From Niastella sp. OAS944 (lineage in GTDB: Bacteria > Bacteroidota > Bacteroidia > Chitinophagales > Chitinophagaceae), in contig JANUBW010000011.1 in the NCBI GenBank assembly GCA_024809215.1, forward strand, positions 186,001-250,000: a stretch of DNA of 64,000 nucleotides, read 5' to 3'. This document shows, in pieces, positions 18,094 through 26,393 of this stretch. Positions within the stretch are counted from its first letter, which is position 1. Each line of letters begins with the position of its first letter. The position numbers and the translations under genes are program-made. Below the pieces are notes generated by a model, which saw only the letters and a list, made by a program, of their open reading frames with translations, ran no database searches and had not been told where the DNA came from.

Positions 18094-19698
18094 CTATTCT
18101 ACTCTAAACCAATCGACATCAGCGAAGCCCGCATCGTTGGTAACGGTTGTACGGGTGCAGAACAATCCAACTTTTGCGCCGATCCATCTGCCCGGCAATG
18201 CCTTAAATTCATCACCGGCCGGGATAAATTCCTTTCCATCTTCACTATACGAAAAACTACATTTGGCCCCTGCGCTTACTTTAACGCGCAAATAAGTAGT
18301 GGCACCTGAAATTTTGCCAATCATTTTTTCCTGCTCTGGCTTGCCGGCTTCGGCGCCTTTACAGATCACGTATGAGAGGTATATTCCATCCTCTTTTTTG
18401 GTAAGCGCCACGTAGGCATAGTCGGAACCCATGATCACCAAACCTGTTCTTTCATTTGCCAGCCTTGGTTTGAAATCGAGCTTCACCGTAGTGGTAAATT
18501 CTTTTGCCGGCCATTTCTGCATTAACACATTGGGCACAAACCATAAGTTCTTTGCAGTATCTGACCACATGGCCGAGAACAACCGCAGTTTGCCATTGGC
18601 CGGAAATGCCCAAAACGGTTTGGGGTTCGCCTGCCATTGCCATTGCAATCCCAGCGTGTTGCCATTGAATTCATCAGACTCCTGTGGCGTTTGTACCGGA
18701 TATGTTTTACCAACATTTGGTTTTTTATATTCCAATACCGGTTCGCCTTTTCCGTCGCCATCTTTATCAACACCTATCACCGGCCAGTTATTTACCCACT
18801 TCATCGGTTGCAGGTGAACGATACGGCCGTAGGCATCAACATCCTGAAAGTGCAGGAACCAGTCTTCACCGGTTTTAGTATCAACCCAGGCGCCCTGGTG
18901 CGGACCATTGATGGGGGTGCTGCCCTGGTCCATCACTACTTTTCTTTCGTATGGGCCATAAATATTTTTTGAACGCATCACCAGCTGCCAGCCGGTACCA
19001 ACACCACCGGCAGGTGCAAATATGTAGTAGTAGCCATTGCGTTTATAGAACTTGGGGCCTTCCAGCGTTGGGTCCTGATCGTGACCATCGAATACCATAA
19101 CACCACCGTCGAGGACTTTGGTACCGGTAGCGTCGAGCTTTTTCACCACTACGATACTTTTTATTCCGGCGCGGCTTCCTGCATAGGCATGAACGAGATA
19201 TACTTTACCATCATCATCCCATAACGGACAAGGATCAATCAATCCTTTACCACCTTCCACCAGAATGGGGTCCGTCCAGGGGCCGTTAATGCTTTTTGAT
19301 TTAACTACATAAATGCCAAAATCCGGATCGGGATAATAAATGTAAAACTCACCGTTGTGATACCTGATAGCGGGCGCCCATACGCCCATACCGTGGCGGG
19401 TTTGAGAAAAATGCTCGTAGGGCGGCTGACGTTTTAGTGCATGTCCAATGATGGTCCAGTTCACCAGATCTTTTGAATGCAGGATGGGTAATCCCGGAAT
19501 GCCATCAAAGCTGGATGCTACGAGATAATAATCATCGCCAACCCGGCAGGCATCGGGGTCTGAATAGTCGGCATACAAAACCGGGTTCTTGTAAGTTCCG
19601 TTTTTGTTATCACTCACCCATACTTTTGATACGTAGGGTTGTTGTGCGGTTGCGTAAATACTGAGGAGAGAGAAACTTAATACAAACAATCTTTTCAT
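18094..19698 (-). CDS. Secreted GH43 glycosidase with C-terminal beta-sandwich domain
   Basis: 534 residues with a signal peptide (MKRLFVLSFSLLSIYATAQQ). The five-blade propeller carries the GH43 signatures: YADYSDPDACRVGDDYYLVA (catalytic base Asp), KGLIDPCPLWDDDGKVYLVH (pKa-modulating Asp) and DPTLEGPKFYKRNGYYYIFA (acid Glu). Residues about 335-534 are a concanavalin-A-like sandwich (DEFNGNTLGLQWQWQANPKP) of the GH43_C2/beta-xylosidase type. Family members are beta-xylosidases or alpha-L-arabinofuranosidases; in this pectin locus, trimming arabinose or xylose side chains is the likely job. Exact specificity cannot be read from sequence. Confidence 0.92.
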   Translation of the reverse strand: MKRLFVLSFSLLSIYATAQQPYVSKVWVSDNKNGTYKNPVLYADYSDPDACRVGDDYYLVASSFDGIPGLPILHSKDLVNWTIIGHALKRQPPYEHFSQTRHGMGVWAPAIRYHNGEFYIYYPDPDFGIYVVKSKSINGPWTDPILVEGGKGLIDPCPLWDDDGKVYLVHAYAGSRAGIKSIVVVKKLDATGTKVLDGGVMVFDGHDQDPTLEGPKFYKRNGYYYIFAPAGGVGTGWQLVMRSKNIYGPYERKVVMDQGSTPINGPHQGAWVDTKTGEDWFLHFQDVDAYGRIVHLQPMKWVNNWPVIGVDKDGDGKGEPVLEYKKPNVGKTYPVQTPQESDEFNGNTLGLQWQWQANPKPFWAFPANGKLRLFSAMWSDTAKNLWFVPNVLMQKWPAKEFTTTVKLDFKPRLANERTGLVIMGSDYAYVALTKKEDGIYLSYVICKGAEAGKPEQEKMIGKISGATTYLRVKVSAGAKCSFSYSEDGKEFIPAGDEFKALPGRWIGAKVGLFCTRTTVTNDAGFADVDWFRVE

Positions 19699-19737
19699 TA
19701 CTATATGTTACTTTTTCTTAAAAATATTCTGTCGTAA

Positions 19738-19945
19738 AACGGCAAACGTGAAACGTGAAAGTATTCCCGAACTTTGAAACTCGCTTCTTCGGCAATCGTG
19801 AATCGTGAATCGGCAATAGCTGCCGAAATTTCTGGCCTCGCTAATTAATGCGAGTCTCAAATAAAGAACTATGAACTAAAAACTGAACACTAAGAACTGC
19901 ATTTATCTTTATCAACTCTATCAGCCTTATCAACTTTTCAACATA
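19738..19945. repeat. Mixed 7- and 8-bp word-repeat island
   Basis: Three successive word types lie upstream of the GH43 gene: CGTGAAA heptamers (19747-19761), AATCGTG/AATCGGC heptamers (about 19793-19817), and GAACTAA/AACACTA heptamers (about 19868-19900). These are followed by TTATCAAC-like octamers (about 19908-19945) that reach the CE8 gene end. I see no gene here. Confidence 0.7.
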
Positions 19946-19952
19946 TCAACCT

Positions 19953-20945
19953 TTATTTCTCCGGCTTCCAATTTCCAAAGATATTCTTCAACGTATAACT
20001 CTTCGCCTCCTTCTTCGTTAACTGATGCGACCAAACAGCACGGCCTTTGGCATTAGCGCCTGGCCCTTTGCTATTATATTCGGCATAATAAGCCGTTTTT
20101 TCGTTCCCGGGATTACGCCAGTTATCCCAACCGGTAGCACTGATGTGCTCACCCATATTGGTATTGATAAACACGGTGCGGGCATGTGGCCGCCAGGGCC
20201 TGCCCAGCAACACCTTTTTGGCAGCCGTATCGGCCATCAATGTACAATCAAGAAATACCAATCCAAACTTTTGCGCGGGCGTAGTTGATGCCGCTGTTAT
20301 ATAACTGTTCGAAAGACTTTTAACAGTACACCGTTCAAACAACACCGTAGCCGGGCCGAAAATAAAATCGGTGGTCCCTTCAATAAAGCAATCTTTGTAA
20401 TACTGGCGGCTGCTATCGATACCAACGTACAGCGTATCCTGGTTGCCCAAAAGACTGCAGTTAAATACCACACAGCGATCGCCTTCGGCATGCAAGGCCA
20501 CGGCCTGCCCTACCCTACCCGATGAGTTTTGAATAGTGAGATTTTCGGCCCAGAAATCATTGCCTTTTACCAATACGGTGTAGGAATTAAAGGTGCTGAA
20601 CTTGTCGCGCCCCGAGGTTACATCTTTACCGCCCGGCAATGGCTTGCCACTAAAATCATCATTGGTGATGATGGTGCTGTCGCGGCTTTCGCCTTCTAAT
20701 TTAATGTTTGTCTTCCAGGAGGGGATCACCAGCTTTTCTTTATAAACACCTTTCTTAATAAAGATGGTTACCCGCTCCTGCGAAAAATCGCGCATGGCAT
20801 TTACCGCCTCCTGAATGGTTTTATAATTACCGCTTCCATCCTGCGCTACTACTAAATGCGTTGGATAGGTTTGTTGGGCGAAACTTATTACAGGAAGTAG
20901 TAAGATTAATATGATGCTTAACTTTCTCATTTCTCTGTTCTTCAT
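19953..20945 (-). CDS. Secreted pectinesterase, CE8
   Basis: 330 residues, starting with a signal peptide (MRKLSIILILLLPVISFAQQ, from the second Met, five codons in; either Met could start). It removes methyl esters from homogalacturonan. CE8 motifs are visible along the beta-helix: DGSGNYKTIQEAVNA, GNQDTLYVG (catalytic Gln and Asp), EGTTDFIFGPA (second catalytic Asp) and LGRPWRPHARTVFINT (the Arg/Trp substrate motif). The stop lies only a few bases from the repeat island, and the gene follows the esterase at 20956 with a 10-bp gap, so both are probably in one transcript. Confidence 0.95.
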   Translation of the reverse strand: MKNREMRKLSIILILLLPVISFAQQTYPTHLVVAQDGSGNYKTIQEAVNAMRDFSQERVTIFIKKGVYKEKLVIPSWKTNIKLEGESRDSTIITNDDFSGKPLPGGKDVTSGRDKFSTFNSYTVLVKGNDFWAENLTIQNSSGRVGQAVALHAEGDRCVVFNCSLLGNQDTLYVGIDSSRQYYKDCFIEGTTDFIFGPATVLFERCTVKSLSNSYITAASTTPAQKFGLVFLDCTLMADTAAKKVLLGRPWRPHARTVFINTNMGEHISATGWDNWRNPGNEKTAYYAEYNSKGPGANAKGRAVWSHQLTKKEAKSYTLKNIFGNWKPEK

Positions 20946-20955
20946 TTTTCATTTC

Positions 20956-21870
20956 TCATTTCAAAAACCCCATCTCCATTAACCACTGTTCACACAAAGT
21001 GGTCCATTGTTGGGTTGAACCGGGATTGTTGCGAAGCGCAATGTTATGACCGCCCTGTGGAAAAATATGAATGCTGGCTGAGATCTTTTTCTCAAGCATT
21101 GCCAGGTATAAGTTCAAACTATTACGTGGGTCAACCGCTTTATCATCCCATGCGTGTACCATAAAACATGGTGGCGTTGTGGGTTTAACCTGTAATTCCA
21201 TGGAGTATTTGTCTACCATTTCTTTGGATGGTTCTTTTCCCAATAAGTTTTCGCGGCTGCCCTTATGCGTATATGGCCCCATGGTTACAACGGGCGAAAC
21301 AAGCAGCGTAAAATCGGGACGAAACGAAACAGCATTGAGCGAATCGCCAATGGCGGCCACATCATCGGTTACATTTCCCAACATAGTAGCCAAATGCCCA
21401 CCAGCCGAAATGCCCATAACACCGATCTTGTTTTGCTGTAGTCCCCAGCGGCCGGCATTAGCACGAATAAGCCGGATGGCCCGTTGTGCATCTTGCAAAG
21501 GCCCTGACTCGCGTTGTGCTAAATCGGGTGAGTTAGGCAAGCGATAGTTCAACACAAAAGCGCTTATACCCATGGTATTAAACCATTTAGCCAATTGAAA
21601 ACCACTGATCTGGTAGGATAAATGATGATAACCACCGCCGGGACAAATGATAACGGCGCATTGTTTATTTTCCTGTAATGAAGGGAAGAAGGCAAACATA
21701 CCCGGCGCGCCTACCTGAAACACCCGTTCGTTATTGATGCTATCTTTTAAACGCATGCCTTTGGTATTGGGCATTTTACCTGCCGGCCATAGCGGAATGA
21801 ACTCCTGCGCGCTTCCTGTCATTGTGACAATTAAACAGGCAAAAAACAAACAAATCGTTTTATTGAACAT
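20956..21870 (-). CDS. Secreted alpha/beta-hydrolase esterase (acetyl-xylan/pectin esterase-like)
   Basis: 304 residues from the ATG at 21868-21870, which gives a clean signal peptide (MFNKTICLFFACLIVTMTGS). An upstream in-frame GTG at 21903 is possible but puts a polar stretch before it. The fold is BD-FAE/dienelactone-hydrolase-like with the oxyanion motif CPGGGYHHL, nucleophile elbow GISAGGHLA (catalytic Ser), an Asp in HAWDDKAVDP and a His in FPQGGHNIAL. Neighbours CE8 and CE12 suggest removal of acetyl groups from pectin or side-chain xylan. The acyl group is inferred. Confidence 0.88.
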   Translation of the reverse strand: MFNKTICLFFACLIVTMTGSAQEFIPLWPAGKMPNTKGMRLKDSINNERVFQVGAPGMFAFFPSLQENKQCAVIICPGGGYHHLSYQISGFQLAKWFNTMGISAFVLNYRLPNSPDLAQRESGPLQDAQRAIRLIRANAGRWGLQQNKIGVMGISAGGHLATMLGNVTDDVAAIGDSLNAVSFRPDFTLLVSPVVTMGPYTHKGSRENLLGKEPSKEMVDKYSMELQVKPTTPPCFMVHAWDDKAVDPRNSLNLYLAMLEKKISASIHIFPQGGHNIALRNNPGSTQQWTTLCEQWLMEMGFLK

Positions 21871-22046
21871 GAAGAGAGTTTTTCGAGGTGTCGAAGTTAT
21901 CACTTATCTCACAAAAATGTGCCATCCCGATGAATCGGAATAGCACTCATTACAGACGATTCACACGTTATTTTAGTTGCTACTGCTTAAGAAAGCGCAG
22001 TAATACTTTTTCATTTAAACGTTCTACTTCAGCATTCATCAATTTT

Positions 22047-22196
22047 CGGAAATCGTGAAACGGCAAACGTGAAACGAGAAAGTTCAATTTCAAGACTCGG
22101 AACGATATTTTACCTCGCTTCATTCTGGGCAATAGCAAGCCATTAAGCAAATTTTGCTTCAAAAATTGCCTATTGTTCATTGCCAATTGTCTATTG
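22047..22196. repeat. CGTGAAA and ATTGCCT word repeats with inner hairpin
   Basis: Heptamers around CGTGAAA (22047-22080) are followed by inverted GGCAATA (about 22129) and ATTGCCT/ATTGTCT words (about 22164-22196). Between those lies a perfect AAGCAAA-t-TTTGCTT hairpin. The words run right up to the CE12 stop codon. There is no gene in 21904-22196. Confidence 0.7.
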
Positions 22197-22931
22197 TTAT
22201 TTTCTCACTCTTTCTGCAAGCTCGGGTTGTAAGCTCTTTATGTTTTTCAACACAATTTGCGCTATCATACGCGCGCCCAACTCATTAAAATGGGTGTTAT
22301 CTTCTTTTCCTTTGGGATAATTTGGATGCTCATCGGGAGCCAGGTGATTAAACAACAGCTTCGATTTATCTACCCCCCACTGCTGATACAATGCCTGTGC
22401 TTCTTTATCAAGGTCTATCAGGGGTACGTTTTGTTCTTTGGCTACGTTGCGCACTATTTGCGCATATACATCATGCGTTCCTACAATATGGCCGGTTGAA
22501 TCGAAATTGCGACGGGCCACGGGCGTAAGTAAAACGGGGTTGGCCTTTTTGCTGCGTGTATCGGTAATATATTTAACCAGGTTTGCTTTAAACTGCTCTT
22601 CGGTGGTATAGCTCTTTTTTGTTTTTACTTCATCATTATGGCCAAACTGAACAAACACATAGTCGCCTTCCTGTAAGGCTTCAACTATGGGTGTCCAACG
22701 GCCTTCTTCCATAAACGTTCTGGTACTGCGGCCGTTTTGTGCACGGTTATCGACCGTTACGGTTGAATCGAAAAAATAAACGAAGGGCATGCCCCAGCCA
22801 TTCTCAGGATATGTACGCGGATCTTTTTTTGCCATGGTTGAATCGCCTATAAGCCATATAGTGATCTTCTTTTTTGGCGGCAAGGCAAATGCGGCAAGTA
22901 TCATTAGTCCTATGAATAATATCCTGTTCAT
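22197..22931 (-). CDS. Rhamnogalacturonan acetylesterase-like SGNH hydrolase, CE12
   Basis: 244 residues with a short signal peptide (MNRILFIGLMILAAFALPPK). All four SGNH blocks are present: IWLIGDSTMAKKD (Ser nucleophile), DNRAQNGRSTRTF (Gly/Arg block), VFVQFGHNDEVKT (Asn) and KEDNTHFNELGARMIA (Asp-x-x-His). GDSTMA plus DNTHF is the CE12/RGAE pattern. It deacetylates rhamnogalacturonan I so that lyases and hydrolases can act. Flanked on both sides by word-repeat islands, it may have its own promoter. Confidence 0.93.
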   Translation of the reverse strand: MNRILFIGLMILAAFALPPKKKITIWLIGDSTMAKKDPRTYPENGWGMPFVYFFDSTVTVDNRAQNGRSTRTFMEEGRWTPIVEALQEGDYVFVQFGHNDEVKTKKSYTTEEQFKANLVKYITDTRSKKANPVLLTPVARRNFDSTGHIVGTHDVYAQIVRNVAKEQNVPLIDLDKEAQALYQQWGVDKSKLLFNHLAPDEHPNYPKGKEDNTHFNELGARMIAQIVLKNIKSLQPELAERVRK

Positions 22932-22944
22932 GGTTTATTGTTTA

Positions 22945-23307
22945 AAAACTTATCGGCAATCGTGAATCGGCAATCGGCAATGGTTCCCTAATTTTCTGGC
23001 CTCGCTAATCGTGAAACGGCAAACGTGAAACGTGAAATAAAATACAGCAATAAGCTACAAGCCAGCGCGGCGCTACAAAACTCGAAACCCCAAACTTCAT
23101 CAATTCCCTAGTCAACTCGTCAACTTCTATTCCTTTATCAACTTTATCACCTCGATCAACATTTCAACTTCCTTGTTAACTTGTCAACTTGTTAACTCGT
23201 CAACTTGTATTCCTTTATCAACTTTATCACCTTTATCAACATTTCAACTTGTCAATCTTTCAACTTCCTCGTCAACTTGTTAACTTGTTAACTTGTTAAC
23301 TCCTCAC
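22945..23307. repeat. Large word-repeat island with an 80-bp duplication
   Basis: This 376-bp spacer has no gene. It begins with AATCGTG/AATCGGC and CGTGAAA heptamers (22952-23040), then passes into 8-bp words (GTCAACTT, GTTAACTT, TTATCAAC) from about 23110 to 23307. The block starting at 23128 is repeated from 23208, an exact 80-bp (10 x 8) period with few differences. The octamers end directly before the pectate lyase stop. Confidence 0.85.
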
Positions 23308-24720
23308 CTACTTAACCAACCCATTAACATACACCTCTATATTCGTATACTGTTTATCAATCGTATACATACCAGCATCTGCCGCATCATTAGGGTTTAA
23401 TTTATGGGCTGCCTCCCAGTCATCGGGTATACCATCCTGGTCTTTATCGGCCAATGCAGGAAGGCTCCTCAATGCCGGCCAGGCCTTTACAGTAGCCTCA
23501 TAAGCTGTACCATGGGGATAGCCGCCCTGCACATCTATAAAGCGGCCTTTGCGGTGTTTTACATCATTTATTATGCGTTCATCGAGCGTATCGCGGTTGG
23601 GCGAACTGCAACCAACACTTTTCAAAACCAGTTCAAATGCGTCTTTAGCCGACTGGGTTGTTACAGGTACACTGGCAAATGGTGATGTTGCTTTTGCCTG
23701 TGCGGGATCATCGGCGTTCTTTTCACCCAGGCGTACGCCCTGCCAGTTGTTACTGCTTACTTCATGAGAACCATCCACATAATTTCCATCAACAAACCAT
23801 TTACCATAGGGTATTTTGGGTTGTTTGCTCCAGGGGTTCACTACCTGGTACATTACGTTCTTTTTTGTTTCGGGGCCACTGCGATAGTAGTTGTTCACGA
23901 TATTGTAATTACCACCTTCGCCGGCATAGGCATTGTTGCCGCCCCAGTTGTAGATGATGTTATTTCTGAAATCAACATTCTCCTCAGGTATATTTCTTAT
24001 ACCATCAAAGCGGGGGTTACGGCTGTTGCAATGCGCAAACAGGTTATGATGGGCCGAGGTATGTTTACCACCCCAAATGCCGCCATACCCATGGTGCTCA
24101 AAATCTTTATCGCCTGTTTCAAAATGATAGCTGTAGTTCAATGGTTCCGATATCAGGTTCCATTGTAAGGTGGTGCTATCGCCGCCGTATACCGAAAACG
24201 CTTCATCTGTGCTCCAGCTCATAGAGCAATGATCGATGATAATATTTCTGCGCCGGGTGCCGCCAAAAGCGTCGTCACCGCCGCCACCATCAACCATGCC
24301 TTTATTCTGGTTCTTATCGCCCATGCGGAAACGCAAAAAGCGAACGATGATATTGTCGCCGCTTAACCCAACGGGATAGTCGGCCAAACAAATACCATCG
24401 CCGGGCGCTGTTTGCCCGGCAATGGTAATGTCGCCTTTTATTTCAAGCTTCGATTGTAAATGAATGGTCCCAGATACTGCGAATACGACAATGCGTGAAC
24501 CTTTTGCTGTTACGGCTTTTCGCAAACTTCCGGGCCCGTCGTCATCGAGAGTATTCACCACTATCACTTTACCGCCACGGCCGCCGGTGGTATACTGGCC
24601 AAACCCTTCAGCACCGGGAAAGGCAATGGTTTGGGCTTTCAATGTTGTGCCGCTTACCATCCAAATACCTGTGAGCAGTAAAGAATATCTCAACGCTCTT
24701 TTAACTAAACTATCGCTCAT
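23308..24720 (-). CDS. Secreted pectate lyase, PL1
   Basis: 470 residues with a signal peptide ending near TTLKAQ. It cleaves polygalacturonate by Ca-dependent beta-elimination. The parallel beta-helix begins AFPGAEGFGQYTTGGRGGKV; further PL1 features are GSRIVVFAVSGTI, NIIVRFLRFRMGDKN, the IIIDHCSMSWSTDEAFSVYG block (Ca and substrate Asp/Glu) and AHCNSRNPRFDGIRN (catalytic Arg region). The C-terminus has a thrombospondin-3/dockerin-like Ca motif (DKDQDGIPDDWEAAHKLNPN). It is last in the susC2-susD2-lipoprotein-PL1 run, with gaps of 10 to 21 bp, and supplies unsaturated ends for the GH88/105 enzyme. Confidence 0.94.
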   Translation of the reverse strand: MSDSLVKRALRYSLLLTGIWMVSGTTLKAQTIAFPGAEGFGQYTTGGRGGKVIVVNTLDDDGPGSLRKAVTAKGSRIVVFAVSGTIHLQSKLEIKGDITIAGQTAPGDGICLADYPVGLSGDNIIVRFLRFRMGDKNQNKGMVDGGGGDDAFGGTRRRNIIIDHCSMSWSTDEAFSVYGGDSTTLQWNLISEPLNYSYHFETGDKDFEHHGYGGIWGGKHTSAHHNLFAHCNSRNPRFDGIRNIPEENVDFRNNIIYNWGGNNAYAGEGGNYNIVNNYYRSGPETKKNVMYQVVNPWSKQPKIPYGKWFVDGNYVDGSHEVSSNNWQGVRLGEKNADDPAQAKATSPFASVPVTTQSAKDAFELVLKSVGCSSPNRDTLDERIINDVKHRKGRFIDVQGGYPHGTAYEATVKAWPALRSLPALADKDQDGIPDDWEAAHKLNPNDAADAGMYTIDKQYTNIEVYVNGLVK

Positions 24721-24731
24721 AATCTTTATAA

Positions 24732-26372
24732 TTATTGTCTCCAGCGGGGATCGCCACTGTCTGACTTACCTGCAAATGTAATATCCTTTATAAGGAAATT
24801 GTTAGTTGTAACATCGGTAAACAGGTCTGTACCGGGTTTGGTATAATCAATTATCCCATTAATTTGGTCAGATGCAAACGTTACATCTGATGTTTTATAG
24901 TTATTGCTTGTAGTTTGGGGCGTTCCCGACCGTATTCCTTTTGCCGTGCCTAAAGGAGACAGGATTTTTGAGATAATGTTGTTTGTAAAGGTAAACCCGC
25001 CAGACATGGGCAAGGTTCCACAATCGATAAAATACCGGCCATTACCTACTACATTGTAAAAGGTATTATTACTTACTGTTACCGATTGAGAGGCTGCACT
25101 GCCATGTAATATAATTGAGTACCCAATCTTGGCAATGGTGCAATTTGTAATTGTTATATTATTAATTGTACTGGTTGTGGAATTATGGATCAGTGCATAA
25201 GTACCATTTGCATTGTTGTCGCCAATATCGTAGATCAAACAATTGTTGAACGTAAATTTATTGATTGTGATAGATGCGGCCTGAATACGCATGGGCGTGT
25301 TCACCAGGTTGCGAATGGTACAGTTCTCAAAAATGATCTCGTTGGTAGTTGAGGCTGTTGACTGGTTAAAGATATAATTGCGTTTTGCACCAGAAGCATC
25401 ACCATTCTCATACCCGGTAATATCAAGGTTCTCAAATTTAATAGTGCCGGCATTAGCTGGTAATGTTATGCCATTAAAAGCCAGGATGGGTTTATTAGCC
25501 CCGGCTTCGCCCCAAATGGTAAAGGACACGTTATTGGGAAGAATAATAGGCGTTACTGCCGTATTTGTATTCACAGTAGTATATTTTGTTCCCTGACGCA
25601 ACACAAATATAGTACTGTCTTTAACCGTCAACAACAAAGTTGCCAGGTCATCAGTGGCAGCTACATAAATGACATTTTTGCCCTTTGGCAAATCGGCCGG
25701 CAATGTGAATGCCTGGGTGCCACGAATGAGGGTATCATTGTACAATATGGCCGTGTAAGCTTTGGTAGGCGTAAGGTTCGCGATCGTTTTTGAACCTGCC
25801 GTTTTCTCAGCAGCGGTGATATCGTACTTTGTTCCAATGCCCTGGGAATTCACCAATATAAAGTGACTTACTTCGTTTGGCGTTTTCCAATTCAGGGTTA
25901 CCGTATAAGGCGTTTTATCAGCGTCGGTTACCGGGCTCATGAGCTGTTCGGTAGCTGTTTTAAAAGTAACTACTTCCCATTGTGATTCAGTTTTTGTACC
26001 AGTGGTATCAAGCCCCTTAATTCTTGCCGAATATCTTGTAAGCGCTTTAAGCCTTTCGGGAATTATAAAATTCTTATACCCATCTGCATCCTGTGTTACA
26101 CTATTAACTGAATAAGTATATATGATCGGGGCAAATTGCAAACTATCTTTAGACAGCTCGATGGTGTAAGAGGTAGTGCCTGATTTCGCTTTCCAGCGTA
26201 ATGTTACTGCAATGCCATCTACAACAGCGCCTACAGAGGTAGGCCTGAACAAACGACTGGCGCTTTCATCGGTATCCCAGTCGTTATATTTTTTACATGA
26301 TACTATACCAGTGGCAATAATACCAGCCAGCACAGCTATTAAAGAGATCTTATATAAAGATGTTATTTTCAT
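24732..26372 (-). CDS. Surface lipoprotein with FN3-like and beta-helix (DUF4957/DUF5123) domains
   Basis: 546 residues. An SPII signal with lipobox TGIVSC indicates an outer-membrane lipoprotein. Residues about 40-230 look like two fibronectin-III-like units (VDGIAVTLRWKAKSGTTSYT and TPYTVTLNWKTPNEVSHFIL). The rest is a right-handed beta-helix (FENLDITGYENGD, EIIFENCTIRNLVNTPMRIQ, NITITNCTIAKIGYSIILHG) as in DUF4957/DUF5123 proteins. It lies between susD2 and the pectate lyase, where SusE/F-type glycan-binding proteins usually sit. A pectin-binding role is likely. The helix resembles pectate lyases, but I cannot assign a catalytic site. Confidence 0.8.
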   Translation of the reverse strand: MKITSLYKISLIAVLAGIIATGIVSCKKYNDWDTDESASRLFRPTSVGAVVDGIAVTLRWKAKSGTTSYTIELSKDSLQFAPIIYTYSVNSVTQDADGYKNFIIPERLKALTRYSARIKGLDTTGTKTESQWEVVTFKTATEQLMSPVTDADKTPYTVTLNWKTPNEVSHFILVNSQGIGTKYDITAAEKTAGSKTIANLTPTKAYTAILYNDTLIRGTQAFTLPADLPKGKNVIYVAATDDLATLLLTVKDSTIFVLRQGTKYTTVNTNTAVTPIILPNNVSFTIWGEAGANKPILAFNGITLPANAGTIKFENLDITGYENGDASGAKRNYIFNQSTASTTNEIIFENCTIRNLVNTPMRIQAASITINKFTFNNCLIYDIGDNNANGTYALIHNSTTSTINNITITNCTIAKIGYSIILHGSAASQSVTVSNNTFYNVVGNGRYFIDCGTLPMSGGFTFTNNIISKILSPLGTAKGIRSGTPQTTSNNYKTSDVTFASDQINGIIDYTKPGTDLFTDVTTNNFLIKDITFAGKSDSGDPRWRQ

Positions 26373-26393
26373 TTCTACGATGATTAAAGGTTA

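Noticed and set aside
23110-23307. Transposon remnant in the octamer field
   Set aside because: I see no transposase fragment, terminal inverted repeats or target duplication; the whole tract is explained by 8-bp words and one 80-bp duplication.
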